From assembly GCF_900099735.1 (NCBI RefSeq), contig NZ_FNDT01000003.1, positions 219,708-283,707 of the forward strand: 64,000 bases of DNA, given 5' to 3'. The translations under genes were made by a program, and so were the position numbers. The stretch comes from Arthrobacter subterraneus. GTDB taxonomy: Bacteria > Actinomycetota > Actinomycetes > Actinomycetales > Micrococcaceae. Below are positions 35,148 to 43,382 of this stretch, in pieces; position 1 is the first letter of the stretch, and every line of letters starts with the position of its first letter. A model generated the notes under the pieces. That model did no database searches. It had not been told where the DNA came from and saw only the letters and a program-made list of their open reading frames with translations.

Positions 35148-35308
35148 CCGGACGAGGAACCTCCGGAGGACCCTGCGTCCACGTCGGAGCCCTCGGCCGG
35201 ATCCTGGGAGTGCGTCCCGGTATCCGAGGGATCCTGCGACCTGTCACCTTCGGCAGGCTGTTCCGAGTGCTCGCGCGGCTCTTCCTCGGCCTGGGCGTTC
35301 TCGCTCAT
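35144..35308 (-). CDS. Small acidic, disordered protein
   Basis: A 54-residue protein, MSENAQAEEEPREHSEQPAE at the start, then Asp/Ser/Gly-rich, with the short element SQDP twice (RSQDPSDTGTHSQDPAEG). There is no membrane helix, cysteine or known domain. A full AGGAGG seven bases before the ATG argues that it is translated. It is divergent from the manganese transporter operon and convergent with the methyltransferase. I do not recognise a family and propose no function. Confidence 0.6.
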   Translation of the reverse strand: MSENAQAEEEPREHSEQPAEGDRSQDPSDTGTHSQDPAEGSDVDAGSSGGSSSG

Positions 35309-35402
35309 GGTGAATCCTCCTGTTGATCGTTCCCAGATCCAACCATGCACGCCACGGCACGCTGTGTCGAGGGCGTCGTTGGAATCCCGGTGCGGTATGG
35401 GT

Positions 35403-35422
35403 TAGATTTAGGCATGCCGAAA
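35403..35422 (+). promoter_or_regulatory. Promoter and candidate DtxR/MntR operator over the mntA-like start codon
   Basis: TAGATT (35403-35408) fits a -10 box placed so that transcription would begin at or next to the ATG at 35414, giving a leaderless mRNA; no Shine-Dalgarno is present. TTTAGGCATGCCGAAA (35407-35422) is a 16-bp palindrome with one mismatched pair that covers the start codon and resembles DtxR-family operators. The operon encodes such a regulator. Confidence 0.55.
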
Positions 35423-36319
35423 TTTTGGGTTCCGGTTTACCTCATCTGCCTGTCCATGCTGACCGGGTGCGGTATCCAGACAGATCGCACAGCAGCCGAG
35501 GCGGATCCCCGCCCGGTTGTCCTCACCACGTTCTCGGTCCTTGCGGACCTCACCCGTTCCGTGGCCGGGGAACACATCCGCGTCGAGTCCATCACCAAGG
35601 TCGGGACGGAAATCCACGGCTATGAGCCGACGCCCTCCGACCTCATCAACGCACAGGACGCAGACCTGATCCTTGACAACGGGCTGGGCCTGGAACGCTG
35701 GTTTGAGCGGTTTGTGCTCTCTGTGGACGCTCCCCACGTTGTGCTCTCGGAGGGCGTCGAACCGGTCGACATCAGGTCCGGAAGCTATGCGGGACTCCCC
35801 AACCCGCACGCGTGGATGTCGCCCAAGGCGGCACAGATCTATGTGGAGAACATCGTGGTGGCGCTATCGGACCTTGATCCGGAACACGCAGGTGATTACG
35901 CAGCGAACGGGAAGGCACTGAAGCAGGAACTCGAAGCCCTGCTGACTGATCTGCAGGCCGCTTTCGAGGCAGACGCGGCTACCCCGGCGCTCGTAACGTG
36001 CGAGGGAGCCTTTTCCTACCTCGCCCGCGATGCCGGACTGGAGGAAGCGTTCATCTGGCCGGTCAACTCCGACAGTGAGGGCACACCCCGGCAGATCCTG
36101 GACGTGATCGCGTTCGTCGAGGAACACGACGTGCCCACCGTGTTCTGTGAATCGACCGTGAACCCATCGGCGCAGGAACAGGTGGCGCGCAGCACCGGTG
36201 CGGCGCTGGCCGGTCCGCTCTACGTGGACTCCCTGTCGGAGGCTGACGGACCGGTCCCCACCTTCCTCGATCTCCTGCGGCACGACATCAACCTCATCGT
36301 CGAAGGATTGACACCATGA
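35414..36319 (+). CDS. Manganese/iron-type ABC transporter substrate-binding lipoprotein
   Basis: A 301-residue cluster A-I binding protein with a lipoprotein signal (LICLSMLTGCG). TTFSVLADLTRSVAGEHIRVESI, GTEIHGYEPTPSDLINAQDADLILDNGLGLERW and NPHAWMSPKAAQIYVENI are typical of Mn/Fe members such as MntC, TroA and PsaA, and the His-rich loop of the zinc proteins is absent. Ligands expected are the two histidines in HGYEP and PHAWM, plus Glu and Asp further on. It starts an operon with ATPase, permease and a DtxR-family regulator. Manganese is more likely than iron because of the regulator type, but this is an inference. Confidence 0.9.
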   Translation: MPKFWVPVYLICLSMLTGCGIQTDRTAAEADPRPVVLTTFSVLADLTRSVAGEHIRVESITKVGTEIHGYEPTPSDLINAQDADLILDNGLGLERWFERFVLSVDAPHVVLSEGVEPVDIRSGSYAGLPNPHAWMSPKAAQIYVENIVVALSDLDPEHAGDYAANGKALKQELEALLTDLQAAFEADAATPALVTCEGAFSYLARDAGLEEAFIWPVNSDSEGTPRQILDVIAFVEEHDVPTVFCESTVNPSAQEQVARSTGAALAGPLYVDSLSEADGPVPTFLDLLRHDINLIVEGLTP

Positions 36320-37110
36320 ACCAGACCTCCCTGAACCCTACCGAGCCGGCGATCGTCGTCGACCGGCTCAGCGTGCACTACGGCGATGTGACCGCGCTGG
36401 ACAGTGTGAGCGTCACGGTCAACCGCGGACAGATCTGCGGGCTGATCGGTGTGAACGGGTCCGGCAAGTCAACGCTCTTCAAGTGCCTCATGGGGCTGGT
36501 TAATGCCCAGCAGGGCTCCCTTGCGCTCTTCGGGCGGAGCTCGACGGCCGCGAGGAAAGGCCGGCTGGTGGCGTACGTGCCGCAGTCCGAGGACGTGGAC
36601 TGGAACTTTCCGGTGTCCGTCGGGGACGTCGTCCTGATGGGACGGTACGCGCACATGGGGCCGCTGCGGCATCCGTCACGGGCTGACCGGGCTGCCGTGG
36701 ACCATGCGCTGGAGCGGGTGGGCCTCACCGGGCTGCGTAACCGGCCGATCGGGGAGCTGTCCGGCGGACAGAAGAAACGCACCTTCGTTGCCCGCGGCAT
36801 CGCGCAGGAAGCCCAGCTCCTGCTCCTGGATGAACCGTTTGCGGGCGTGGACAAGGTCAGCGAAGCCACCATCGTCGAGCTGCTCCACGATCTGAAGGGC
36901 GAGGGCCGCACCGTCCTGGTTTCCACCCATGACCTCGCCGGCCTTCCCCAGCTCTGCGACAGCGCCATCCTCCTGCACCAGCGCATCCTCGCCGAGGGAA
37001 CACCGGCGAAGGTCCTGACCCACGAAAACCTGGCGCGGGCCTTCGGTCCCGGAAGCCCGCCCGTGCCTGCCGCCACACCCTCCGCCACTCCGATCGCACC
37101 GGGAGCGTAA
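36316..37110 (+). CDS. Manganese/iron-type ABC transporter ATP-binding protein
   Basis: A 264-residue ABC ATPase: Walker A GVNGSGKSTL, Q loop YVPQSEDVDWNFPVSVGDVV (a stretch typical of the MntB/SitB group), signature LSGGQKKR, Walker B LLLLDEPFAGVD and switch STHDLAG. Its ATG overlaps the stop of the binding-protein gene by 4 bp, and the permease starts directly after its stop. The C-terminal tail (PGSPPVPAATPSATPIAPGA) is Pro/Ala-rich and not conserved in the family. Confidence 0.93.
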   Translation: MNQTSLNPTEPAIVVDRLSVHYGDVTALDSVSVTVNRGQICGLIGVNGSGKSTLFKCLMGLVNAQQGSLALFGRSSTAARKGRLVAYVPQSEDVDWNFPVSVGDVVLMGRYAHMGPLRHPSRADRAAVDHALERVGLTGLRNRPIGELSGGQKKRTFVARGIAQEAQLLLLDEPFAGVDKVSEATIVELLHDLKGEGRTVLVSTHDLAGLPQLCDSAILLHQRILAEGTPAKVLTHENLARAFGPGSPPVPAATPSATPIAPGA

Positions 37111-37989
37111 ATGGACCCCGCAGCATTCCTCCTCGAACCACTGCAGTACGGCTTCCTGACCCGGGCGCTGTTGGTCACCCTGGCGGCCGCCGTCGTCGCC
37201 TCCGTCCTGTCCTGCTGGCTCATCCTGATGGGCTGGTCGCTCATGGGAGATGCCGTCTCCCATGCAGTGCTGCCGGGGGTTGCGCTCGCCTACATTGTGG
37301 GAGTTCCGTTCTCGATCGGTGCCTTCATCTTCGGCGCCGGAGCGGTGGCCCTGATCGGCGCGGTGAAGTCGACCACCAAGCTCAAGTCCGACACCGTGAT
37401 CGGAGTGGTTTTCACGGCCCTCTTCGCTGTGGGCCTGGCCATCATCTCGCGAACCCCCTCCCAGGTGGACCTGATGCATATCCTCTTCGGCAACGTCCTG
37501 GGCGTCACGGACGGCGAGCTCTGGCAGGTGCTGACCCTCGGCGCGCTTACACTCGGAATCGTGCTGTTCAAGCGACGCGACCTCACCCTGCTGGCTTTCG
37601 ACCGCACCCACGCCCACGTAATCGGGCTGAACACACGTTTCCTCGGTGCCCTCCTGCTGGGGCTGCTCGCCCTGAGCGTGGTGGTGGGGCTGCAGGCAGT
37701 GGGCATCATCCTCGTGGTGGCCATGCTGATCACTCCGGGCGCCACGGCCTTCCTGCTGACCCGCAGTTTCGACCGCATGGTTGTCCTCGCCGTCGCCATC
37801 ACCACCACGGCCGCAGTATCCGGCGTCTATGCCAGCTACTACCTCGACATCTCCACGGGCGCCTCCGTGGTACTCGCCCAGGCGCTCGCTTTCACCGCCG
37901 CCTACGTCGCGGCGCCTCGCACCGGCTTGCTGTCCCAGTTCAGACAACGACGGCGGCAGGCCGGCTCCCCTGCCGGACAGGCAGTCTGA
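37111..37989 (+). CDS. Manganese/iron-type ABC transporter permease
   Basis: A 292-residue ABC-3 permease with about eight helices. LSCWLILMGWSLMGDAVSHAVLPGVALAY is the family signature; later AVGIILVVAMLITPGATAFLLT matches the second conserved block. It forms the channel for the importer encoded by the two preceding genes. The start codon follows the ATPase stop with no gap, and the regulator begins one base after its stop, so all four are co-transcribed. Confidence 0.93.
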   Translation: MDPAAFLLEPLQYGFLTRALLVTLAAAVVASVLSCWLILMGWSLMGDAVSHAVLPGVALAYIVGVPFSIGAFIFGAGAVALIGAVKSTTKLKSDTVIGVVFTALFAVGLAIISRTPSQVDLMHILFGNVLGVTDGELWQVLTLGALTLGIVLFKRRDLTLLAFDRTHAHVIGLNTRFLGALLLGLLALSVVVGLQAVGIILVVAMLITPGATAFLLTRSFDRMVVLAVAITTTAAVSGVYASYYLDISTGASVVLAQALAFTAAYVAAPRTGLLSQFRQRRRQAGSPAGQAV

Positions 37990-37990
37990 G

Positions 37991-38716
37991 ATGGCGGCCA
38001 GGCCCAACCCCGCGGGAAATGACTCATCGAGCGTCCAAGACTACGTGAAGACCATCTACGCGCTGACGGAGTGGCACGATGAGCCGGTCACTTCATCACG
38101 GCTGGCTGCCCGGCTGTCCGTCGCCAATTCGTCGGTCTCCGAAATGATCAGGAAACTCTCCGAGCTGGGACTCGTCAACCACAAGCCCTACCGCCCCGTC
38201 GAGCTCACCGCCGACGGACGGCGCCTCGCCCTGGCCATGGTCCGGCGGCACCGCCTGATCGAAACGTTCCTGGTACAGGATCTCGGGTACCGGTGGGATG
38301 AGGTGCATGATGAGGCCGAGCTTCTCGAGCACACCGTCTCCGACATGTTCATCGACCGGCTCGATGCCAGGCTGGGCTTCCCTCCCGCCGACCCGCACGG
38401 CGATCCGATTCCGACGGCGGCGGGCTCCATCACGCTGCCGGATGCCCTCCCGCTGTACCGCTTCGATGACGGACACTCGGGCCGGGTCGCCAGAATCAGC
38501 GACGAAAACCCACAACTCCTGAGGTTCCTCGCCTCCGAGGAAGTGGGGATCGGCGCGGCCATGACCGTACTGGGGCGGGCACCCTTCGGCGGATCCCTGG
38601 AGGCGAGGGTCGGCAGGGGCGCGGGGGCGCGGAACCTCAGCTTCGGCGATGAGCTCACCCGGGCCATCTGGCTCGAATCGGTGGGAGAACACGCCGGCTG
38701 TAGCTTGGTCCCATGA
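37991..38716 (+). CDS. DtxR/MntR-family metal-dependent repressor
   Basis: A 241-residue metalloregulator. The N-terminal helix-turn-helix (VQDYVKTIYALTEWHDEPVTSSRLAARLSVANSSVSEMIRKLSELGLV, ~residues 13-62), the dimerisation and metal domain (RRHRLIETFLVQDLGYRWDEVHDEAELLEHTVSDMFIDRLDARLGFPPADPHGDPIP) and a C-terminal SH3-like domain are all present, the full-length layout of DtxR/IdeR and actinobacterial MntR. It probably represses the operon with Mn2+ or Fe2+ as co-repressor, acting at the palindrome over the first start codon. The ATG at 37991 is the first in register with the conserved fold. Confidence 0.92.
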   Translation: MAARPNPAGNDSSSVQDYVKTIYALTEWHDEPVTSSRLAARLSVANSSVSEMIRKLSELGLVNHKPYRPVELTADGRRLALAMVRRHRLIETFLVQDLGYRWDEVHDEAELLEHTVSDMFIDRLDARLGFPPADPHGDPIPTAAGSITLPDALPLYRFDDGHSGRVARISDENPQLLRFLASEEVGIGAAMTVLGRAPFGGSLEARVGRGAGARNLSFGDELTRAIWLESVGEHAGCSLVP

Positions 38717-39114
38717 CCTCACGGCCACATGTTCCCCCCGATCACCTCAGCTGGAAGGTATGGGCCGCCGTCGCCGTCGGCGGTTTCACCGGCACGGAGG
38801 TTCGTTACCTGCTCGGCGTTGTCTTTCCGGAGCCGCCCGGGGCCTATCCGTGGACCACTCTCGCGATCAATGTCGCCGGCAGCCTCCTGCTCGGCTGGCT
38901 CACGGCATCCTGGGCCGCGGGCGCGCGCACCCCCCGGTGGCTTCAGGCCGGCCTGGGCCCGGGGCTCATCGGGTCCTTCACCACCTTCTCGGCAGTCGCG
39001 CTCGCAACCCTCGCCGAGCCTGCCCTGCTGGTGCCCTACCTGGGCTTGTCGCTCGTGCTCGGTCTTGCGGCCGCTGCGGCGGGGATCGCGCTGGCCCGGA
39101 GGACAGCGGCATGA
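38713..39114 (+). CDS. crcB: Fluoride ion channel subunit CrcB/FluC (first of two)
   Basis: A 133-residue, four-helix membrane protein: VGGFTGTEVRYLLGV, NVAGSLLLGWL and GLIGSFTTFSAVA are the FluC signatures, with the Asn, the central GSFTTFS break and phenylalanines that line the fluoride path. FluC works as an antiparallel dual-topology dimer; paired genes form heterodimers. Its ATG overlaps the regulator stop by 4 bp, so fluoride export is co-transcribed with manganese uptake. The region before the first helix is longer than usual. Confidence 0.93.
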   Translation: MTSRPHVPPDHLSWKVWAAVAVGGFTGTEVRYLLGVVFPEPPGAYPWTTLAINVAGSLLLGWLTASWAAGARTPRWLQAGLGPGLIGSFTTFSAVALATLAEPALLVPYLGLSLVLGLAAAAAGIALARRTAA

Positions 39115-39509
39115 TGCTCGCGGCGCTCGTGGGCCTGGGCGGTATGGCCGGCGCGCTGGCGCGTTTCGCCGTCGACAAGGCACTCGAGGTGCTCCGCGCA
39201 CGACGGCGCCACTCAGTACCGCCGAAGCCGCCCTTTCCGGGCGGCACCCTGGTGGTGAATATCCTCGGGTCCGGCGGTATCGGGGTCCTTTGGGGGCTAC
39301 TGCTGAATTCGACGCTGGACGCCGACCGATATGCGGTGTGGGCGGCAGGGCTGGCCGGCGGGCTGACAACGTTCAGCACCTTCACTGTTGCCGCCGTCTC
39401 GCTCTGGGCAGGCAGACGGCAGCTGGCCGCCGTCGTGCATGTGGTCTCCAACATCGGGTGCGGGCTTGCAGCCGGGTGGCTGGGACTGCTCGCAACCGGC
39501 GCTGTGTGA
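39111..39509 (+). CDS. crcB: Fluoride ion channel subunit CrcB/FluC (second of two)
   Basis: A 132-residue partner of the preceding subunit. LGGMAGALARFAVDK, NILGSGGIGVLWGLL and GLAGGLTTFSTFTVAAVSLW match FluC. The two proteins differ considerably, as expected for subunits of opposite orientation in a heterodimer. The ATG overlaps the first subunit's stop by 4 bp. A basic cytosolic loop (LRARRRHSVPPKP) between helices 1 and 2 supports a fixed topology. It is the last gene of the manganese-fluoride operon. Confidence 0.9.
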   Translation: MMLAALVGLGGMAGALARFAVDKALEVLRARRRHSVPPKPPFPGGTLVVNILGSGGIGVLWGLLLNSTLDADRYAVWAAGLAGGLTTFSTFTVAAVSLWAGRRQLAAVVHVVSNIGCGLAAGWLGLLATGAV

Positions 39510-39542
39510 CAGGCCCGGGCGCGCATCGCGGAGTCTGATGCC

Positions 39543-39548
39543 TACACT
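39543..39548 (+). promoter_or_regulatory. Candidate -10 box for the GCS2-type ligase
   Basis: TACACT, 34 bp before the start codon, fits TAnnnT; the leader would be ~28 bases with GAAAGG as ribosome-binding site. Confidence 0.4.
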
Positions 39549-39582
39549 GGGGACATTCCGTCGCTCCATCGAAAGGCGCCCT

Positions 39583-40683
39583 ATGGCCACGCTGGGAATT
39601 GAAGAAGAATACCTCCTGCTGCATCCGGAATCGGGACTGCCGGTCTTCAACGCAGCTGATGTGCAGGCTCTTCTGGTAACCGGCGGATCCGTCAAGGACG
39701 AGGACATCCAGCGCGAGCTGCTGAGCTGTCAGATCGAAACAGCAACGCCGGTGTGTTCCACGCTCACTGAGGCAGAGGAATCGCTGCTGAACTTCCGGCG
39801 GCAGCTTTCGGCGGCAGCGCGGAAATCCGGCGTGCGGGCCAGCGGATCAGCAACCGCTCCGCGCATCGAGGACAGCTATCCGGAGCTCACAGACAAGCAG
39901 CGCTATTACAAGCTGAAGTCGAGCGCCCCCGGCATCGTCGGAGACCAGTTTGTGAACGGGCTCCATGTCCACGTGTCGATTCCGGACAAGGAAACCGGAG
40001 TGCAGGCGCTCAACCGGATCCGCCCCTGGCTTCCCATCATCACCGCACTCAGCACCAACTCACCGTTTTGGCTGGACCGGGACAGCGGGTTCGCCAGCTG
40101 GCGCACGGTGCACTACCGGCGGTGGCCGGTGCAGGGCTGCCCGCCCGTTTTCACGGACGCCGCCGAGTATGAACGCCGGATCCAGCGACTGGTGGACACC
40201 GGCGTGATCATTGACCGCGGCGTACTTACCTGGGTGGCCAGGCTCTCCGACCACTACCCCACCCTTGAGGTGCGGACGGCTGATTCCCAGCTCGAGGCGC
40301 AGGATTCAGTCCTGATCGGCGGCCTGGTCCGGGGCCTCGTCTCAACAGCAGTCCGGGACGCACTCGAGGGCACGCCGTTTCCGGATCCGGATGCGGAGCT
40401 GCTGGATGCCGCGCAGTGGCAGGCCGCGCGCCAGGGTCTGACCGGCGCCGTCGTCAATCCGCTGACCGGCACGCTGGTGCCTGCCCGGGAACAGATGGAC
40501 CGCCTGCTTGAGCATGTGGGCGACGCACTGGACGATGCCGGGGATACCCACTGGATCCTCGCCGGGCTCACAACGGTATGGGAGCGCGGCACCGGCGCCG
40601 TCCGGCAGCGTCAGGCGATGGAACGCAGCGGCATGACCGGGCTCGTCGATCTGTACACGGAGACGCTGATCGCCGAACGCTGA
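39583..40683 (+). CDS. Carboxylate-amine ligase, GCS2/YbdK family
   Basis: A 366-residue member of the glutamate-cysteine ligase family 2. LGIEEEYLLLHPESGLPVF is the conserved start, followed by LLSCQIETATPVC, GSATAPRIEDSYPELTDKQRYYKLKSSAPGIVGDQFVNGLHVHVSIPD and RTVHYRRWPVQGCPP. YbdK proteins ligate glutamate and cysteine weakly in vitro; in mycothiol-producing actinobacteria the true role is not clear. The ATG at 39583 was chosen because upstream codons overlap crcB and are not conserved. It has its own probable promoter and is closed by a shared terminator. Confidence 0.88.
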   Translation: MATLGIEEEYLLLHPESGLPVFNAADVQALLVTGGSVKDEDIQRELLSCQIETATPVCSTLTEAEESLLNFRRQLSAAARKSGVRASGSATAPRIEDSYPELTDKQRYYKLKSSAPGIVGDQFVNGLHVHVSIPDKETGVQALNRIRPWLPIITALSTNSPFWLDRDSGFASWRTVHYRRWPVQGCPPVFTDAAEYERRIQRLVDTGVIIDRGVLTWVARLSDHYPTLEVRTADSQLEAQDSVLIGGLVRGLVSTAVRDALEGTPFPDPDAELLDAAQWQAARQGLTGAVVNPLTGTLVPAREQMDRLLEHVGDALDDAGDTHWILAGLTTVWERGTGAVRQRQAMERSGMTGLVDLYTETLIAER

Positions 40684-40690
40684 GCCGTCA

Positions 40691-40742
40691 TTTGGCAGGA
40701 CACACCCCGTCTGGCGCGGGGAAAGCGGCGTGTCCTGACAAA
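40691..40742. terminator. Long bidirectional hairpin between ligase and GH13 genes
   Basis: TTTGGCAGGACAC (40691-40703) pairs with GTGTCCTGACAAA (40730-40742) with one mismatch; an inner CCCCG/CGGGG stem lies within the loop. It separates two convergent genes and can act in both directions. Confidence 0.85.
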
Positions 40743-40764
40743 TCAACGGTCGGGAAAAGCGGTT

Positions 40765-42492
40765 TCAGGTGAGGCGGAGGATCCGTACCTCCCAGGGCCG
40801 CAGATCGGCAGCCGGCTCACCATCGTAATTCCCCAGGACGAGGGTTCCCTTGCGCGCTGAATCGGCCAGGGACTCGTCCTCCGGAAGCGACAACGCTGCC
40901 CCTGAGACGTTGCCGATGACCAGGAGGGACCCGCCTGCACCTGTGCGGGTGAATGCATAGAGCGTGGGGTGGTCCTCCGCGAGCATGGCGAATTCGCCAA
41001 GGCGGACTGTCTCATCCCTGTGGCGCAGCTCAATGAGCTGCTGGTAGAACCGGAACACGGACTTCTCGGCTGCGCGGTCGGTGTCGGCGTTGACCAGCGG
41101 GTAGTTCGGGTTGACGCCGATCCACGGAGTGCCGCTGGTGAATCCAGCCTGCTCGCCCGCGGTCCACTGCACCGGCGTGCGGGCGTTGTCGCGGCTCATG
41201 ATGCGCAGGTTGCGCAGCACCTCCCCCGGCTCGTGTCCCAGCGGTCCCGTGGCCTCGTAGAAGTGGTTGATCGACTCGATGTCCCGGAAGTCGCCCACCG
41301 TTTCGAACGGCGCGTTGGTCATGCCGATCTCTTCGCCCTGGTAGACGTACGGCGTCCCCCGGTGCAGGTGGAGCAGGGCGGCCCAGCAGGTGGCGGACTC
41401 GTACCGGAATACCCCGTCGTTGCCGAACCGGGAGACCAGGCGCGGCTGGTCATGGTTGTTCAGGTACAGGCTGTTCCAGCCGGTACGGGCCAGGCCCTTC
41501 TGCCAACGGTTCCACGAAGTCTTGAGATCACGCAGGTCCAGTCCCTTGTAGTCCCATTTTCCGCCCGGCCCATGATCCAGCCCGACGTGCTCGAACTGGA
41601 AGACCATGTCCACCTCCCGGCGGGCAGGATCAGTGAAGAGCTTCGCCTCATCGATGGTCACGCCGGGCATCTCCCCGACTGTGATCAGCTCCGCGTCGCG
41701 GTCGTCGAACACCTCGCGGTGCATCTCCTGCAGGTAGTCGTGGATGCGCGGCCCGGACACGTAGTACTGGGACCCGTCGCCCCAGAGCTTTCCCGGCGGG
41801 ACCGGACCGTCCGGCAGCGCGGGATCCTTGGAGATGAAGTTGATGACGTCCATGCGGAAACCGTCCACGCCGCGGTCCAGCCACCAGTTCATCATCTCGT
41901 AGACGGCACTGCGCACCTCCAGGTTTTCCCAGTTCAGGTCCGGCTGCTCGGGGGCGAAGAGGTGGAGGTAGTACTGGTTGGTGGCCGGATCCAGGGTCCA
42001 GCTCGGTCCGCTGAACGCTGAGCCCCAGTTGCTCGGCTCCGCGCCTTTTTCTCCGGCCTCGAAGCCCTCCCGTGCATCGCGCCACCAGTACCAGTCCCGT
42101 TTCGGGTTGTCGGTGGAGGACGCTGATTCGATGAACCAGGGGTGTTCGCTGGATGTGTGGTTCACCACGAGGTCCATGACGAGTTTCATCCCACGGCTGT
42201 GCACGCCCTTGAGTAGTTCATCGAACTGCTCAAGAGTGCCGAACGTGGGATCGATCCGGCGGTAGTCGCTGATGTCATAGCCGTTGTCATGCTGCGGCGA
42301 GGAATAGATCGGGGAAAGCCACACCACGTCCACCCCGAGCTCCTCAAGGTGGTCGAGCTTGCTGATGATCCCTCCGAGGTCGCCGATTCCGTCACCGTTC
42401 GAGTCGGCAAAGCTGCGCGGGTAGACCTGGTAGACGACGGCGCCTGTCCACCAGGCGGGTTCGGTTGCTGTAATTTCGGTGGCCGGGTTCAT
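40765..42492 (-). CDS. GH13 alpha-glucosidase (oligo-1,6-glucosidase type)
   Basis: A 575-residue cytosolic glycoside hydrolase family 13 enzyme. The four conserved regions are present: DLVVNHTS, GFRMDVINF (nucleophile D215), GEMPG (acid/base E274) and NNHDQPR (D348). The start VVYQVYPRSFADSNGDGIGDLGGI matches alpha-1,4/1,6-glucosidases that split maltose, sucrose or isomalto-oligosaccharides. It is the last gene of the sugar operon, with a 4-bp overlap with the permease. The ATG at 42492 is right; the frame stays open far upstream inside the permease gene, which is fortuitous. With the GH36 enzyme it could finish the breakdown of raffinose-type sugars. Confidence 0.93.
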   Translation of the reverse strand: MNPATEITATEPAWWTGAVVYQVYPRSFADSNGDGIGDLGGIISKLDHLEELGVDVVWLSPIYSSPQHDNGYDISDYRRIDPTFGTLEQFDELLKGVHSRGMKLVMDLVVNHTSSEHPWFIESASSTDNPKRDWYWWRDAREGFEAGEKGAEPSNWGSAFSGPSWTLDPATNQYYLHLFAPEQPDLNWENLEVRSAVYEMMNWWLDRGVDGFRMDVINFISKDPALPDGPVPPGKLWGDGSQYYVSGPRIHDYLQEMHREVFDDRDAELITVGEMPGVTIDEAKLFTDPARREVDMVFQFEHVGLDHGPGGKWDYKGLDLRDLKTSWNRWQKGLARTGWNSLYLNNHDQPRLVSRFGNDGVFRYESATCWAALLHLHRGTPYVYQGEEIGMTNAPFETVGDFRDIESINHFYEATGPLGHEPGEVLRNLRIMSRDNARTPVQWTAGEQAGFTSGTPWIGVNPNYPLVNADTDRAAEKSVFRFYQQLIELRHRDETVRLGEFAMLAEDHPTLYAFTRTGAGGSLLVIGNVSGAALSLPEDESLADSARKGTLVLGNYDGEPAADLRPWEVRILRLT

Positions 42493-43382
42493 TTGGTTGA
42501 TCCTCTCATCACTCCGGAGATTACCCATCGTTGTGCGAAAAGGTACACCAGGAGCAGCGGTGCCATCGCCATCAGGTAGGACGCGAACGCCACCGGATAG
42601 TTGGTATTGAACTGGCCCTGGAAAATGAACTGGGCCAGCGGCAGGGTCTGCGCGGACGGGTCGGACAGGATGACCAGCGGCAGCATGAAGTCGTTCCAGG
42701 CCCACAGGCAGGTGAGGATGCCGACGGTGGCGTTCATGGGACCGAGGAGGGGGAAGATGACTTTCCAGAAAACGGTCCAGGTGCTGGCGCCGTCGGTGAT
42801 GGCTGCCTCTTCGAGCTCCATCGGGATGGACCGGATGTACGCCACGTAGACAAAGATGTTGAACGAGAGCCCGTACACCGTGTAAAGCAGGATGAGGCCC
42901 AGCTGGTTGTCGAGGCCGAAGAGCGCCGTCTCCTTCACGACCGGGAGCATGATGATCGGGAACGGCACAAAGAGCGCCGCAATGAAGTAGAAGTAGAGGC
43001 CCTTGAACAGCTTCCGGTGCATGTTCCGCGCGATCGCGTACGCCACCATGGAGTTCGTCAGCAGGGTCAGCAGCACGGCCCCCACGGTGATCATCGCGCT
43101 GTTCAGAAGCGCCCGGGGAAAGTCCGTCAGGGTCCAGGCCTCGGCAAAGTTGCCCCAGGCGGGGGCGCCGGGCAGGCCGAACCCGGATCCGCCCAGCTCG
43201 TCGGGGGTCTTCAGCGCCGTCACTACGGTGAAGTAGAGCGGGATGAAGATCGTGAGGGAAAGCACCGCCACCAGCGCGGTGAGCCACCAGTTGATCTGCC
43301 GCCTGTCGGGGCGGTGGGCGCTGTGGTCGCGTCCGCCGTCGTTCAGTACCCGGCGTTCGGATGATTGGGCTGTTGCAGTCAT
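42489..43382 (-). CDS. Carbohydrate ABC transporter permease (MalG-type)
   Basis: A 297-residue inner-membrane permease with six helices. The EAA loop, which contacts the ATPase, is in EEAAITDGASTWTVFWKVIFPLLGP. Its ATG shares one base with the stop of the other permease (TAATG) and its end overlaps the GH13 gene by 4 bp. No ATPase is encoded in the operon, so a shared MsiK/MalK-type ATPase elsewhere in the genome probably drives it, a common actinobacterial arrangement. Confidence 0.93.
   Translation of the reverse strand: MTATAQSSERRVLNDGGRDHSAHRPDRRQINWWLTALVAVLSLTIFIPLYFTVVTALKTPDELGGSGFGLPGAPAWGNFAEAWTLTDFPRALLNSAMITVGAVLLTLLTNSMVAYAIARNMHRKLFKGLYFYFIAALFVPFPIIMLPVVKETALFGLDNQLGLILLYTVYGLSFNIFVYVAYIRSIPMELEEAAITDGASTWTVFWKVIFPLLGPMNATVGILTCLWAWNDFMLPLVILSDPSAQTLPLAQFIFQGQFNTNYPVAFASYLMAMAPLLLVYLFAQRWVISGVMRGSTK

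Noticed and set aside
36676..38007. 443-codon minus-strand frame across the manganese transporter
   Set aside because: Rich in Gly, Glu, Gln and His with no domain; it is antisense to the ATPase and permease genes, whose motifs are clear.
42493..43287. N-terminal extension of the GH13 enzyme by 265 residues
   Set aside because: The frame is open by chance inside the permease gene; the GH13 family starts at the ATG at 42492, which has a ribosome-binding site and a 4-bp overlap with the permease stop.
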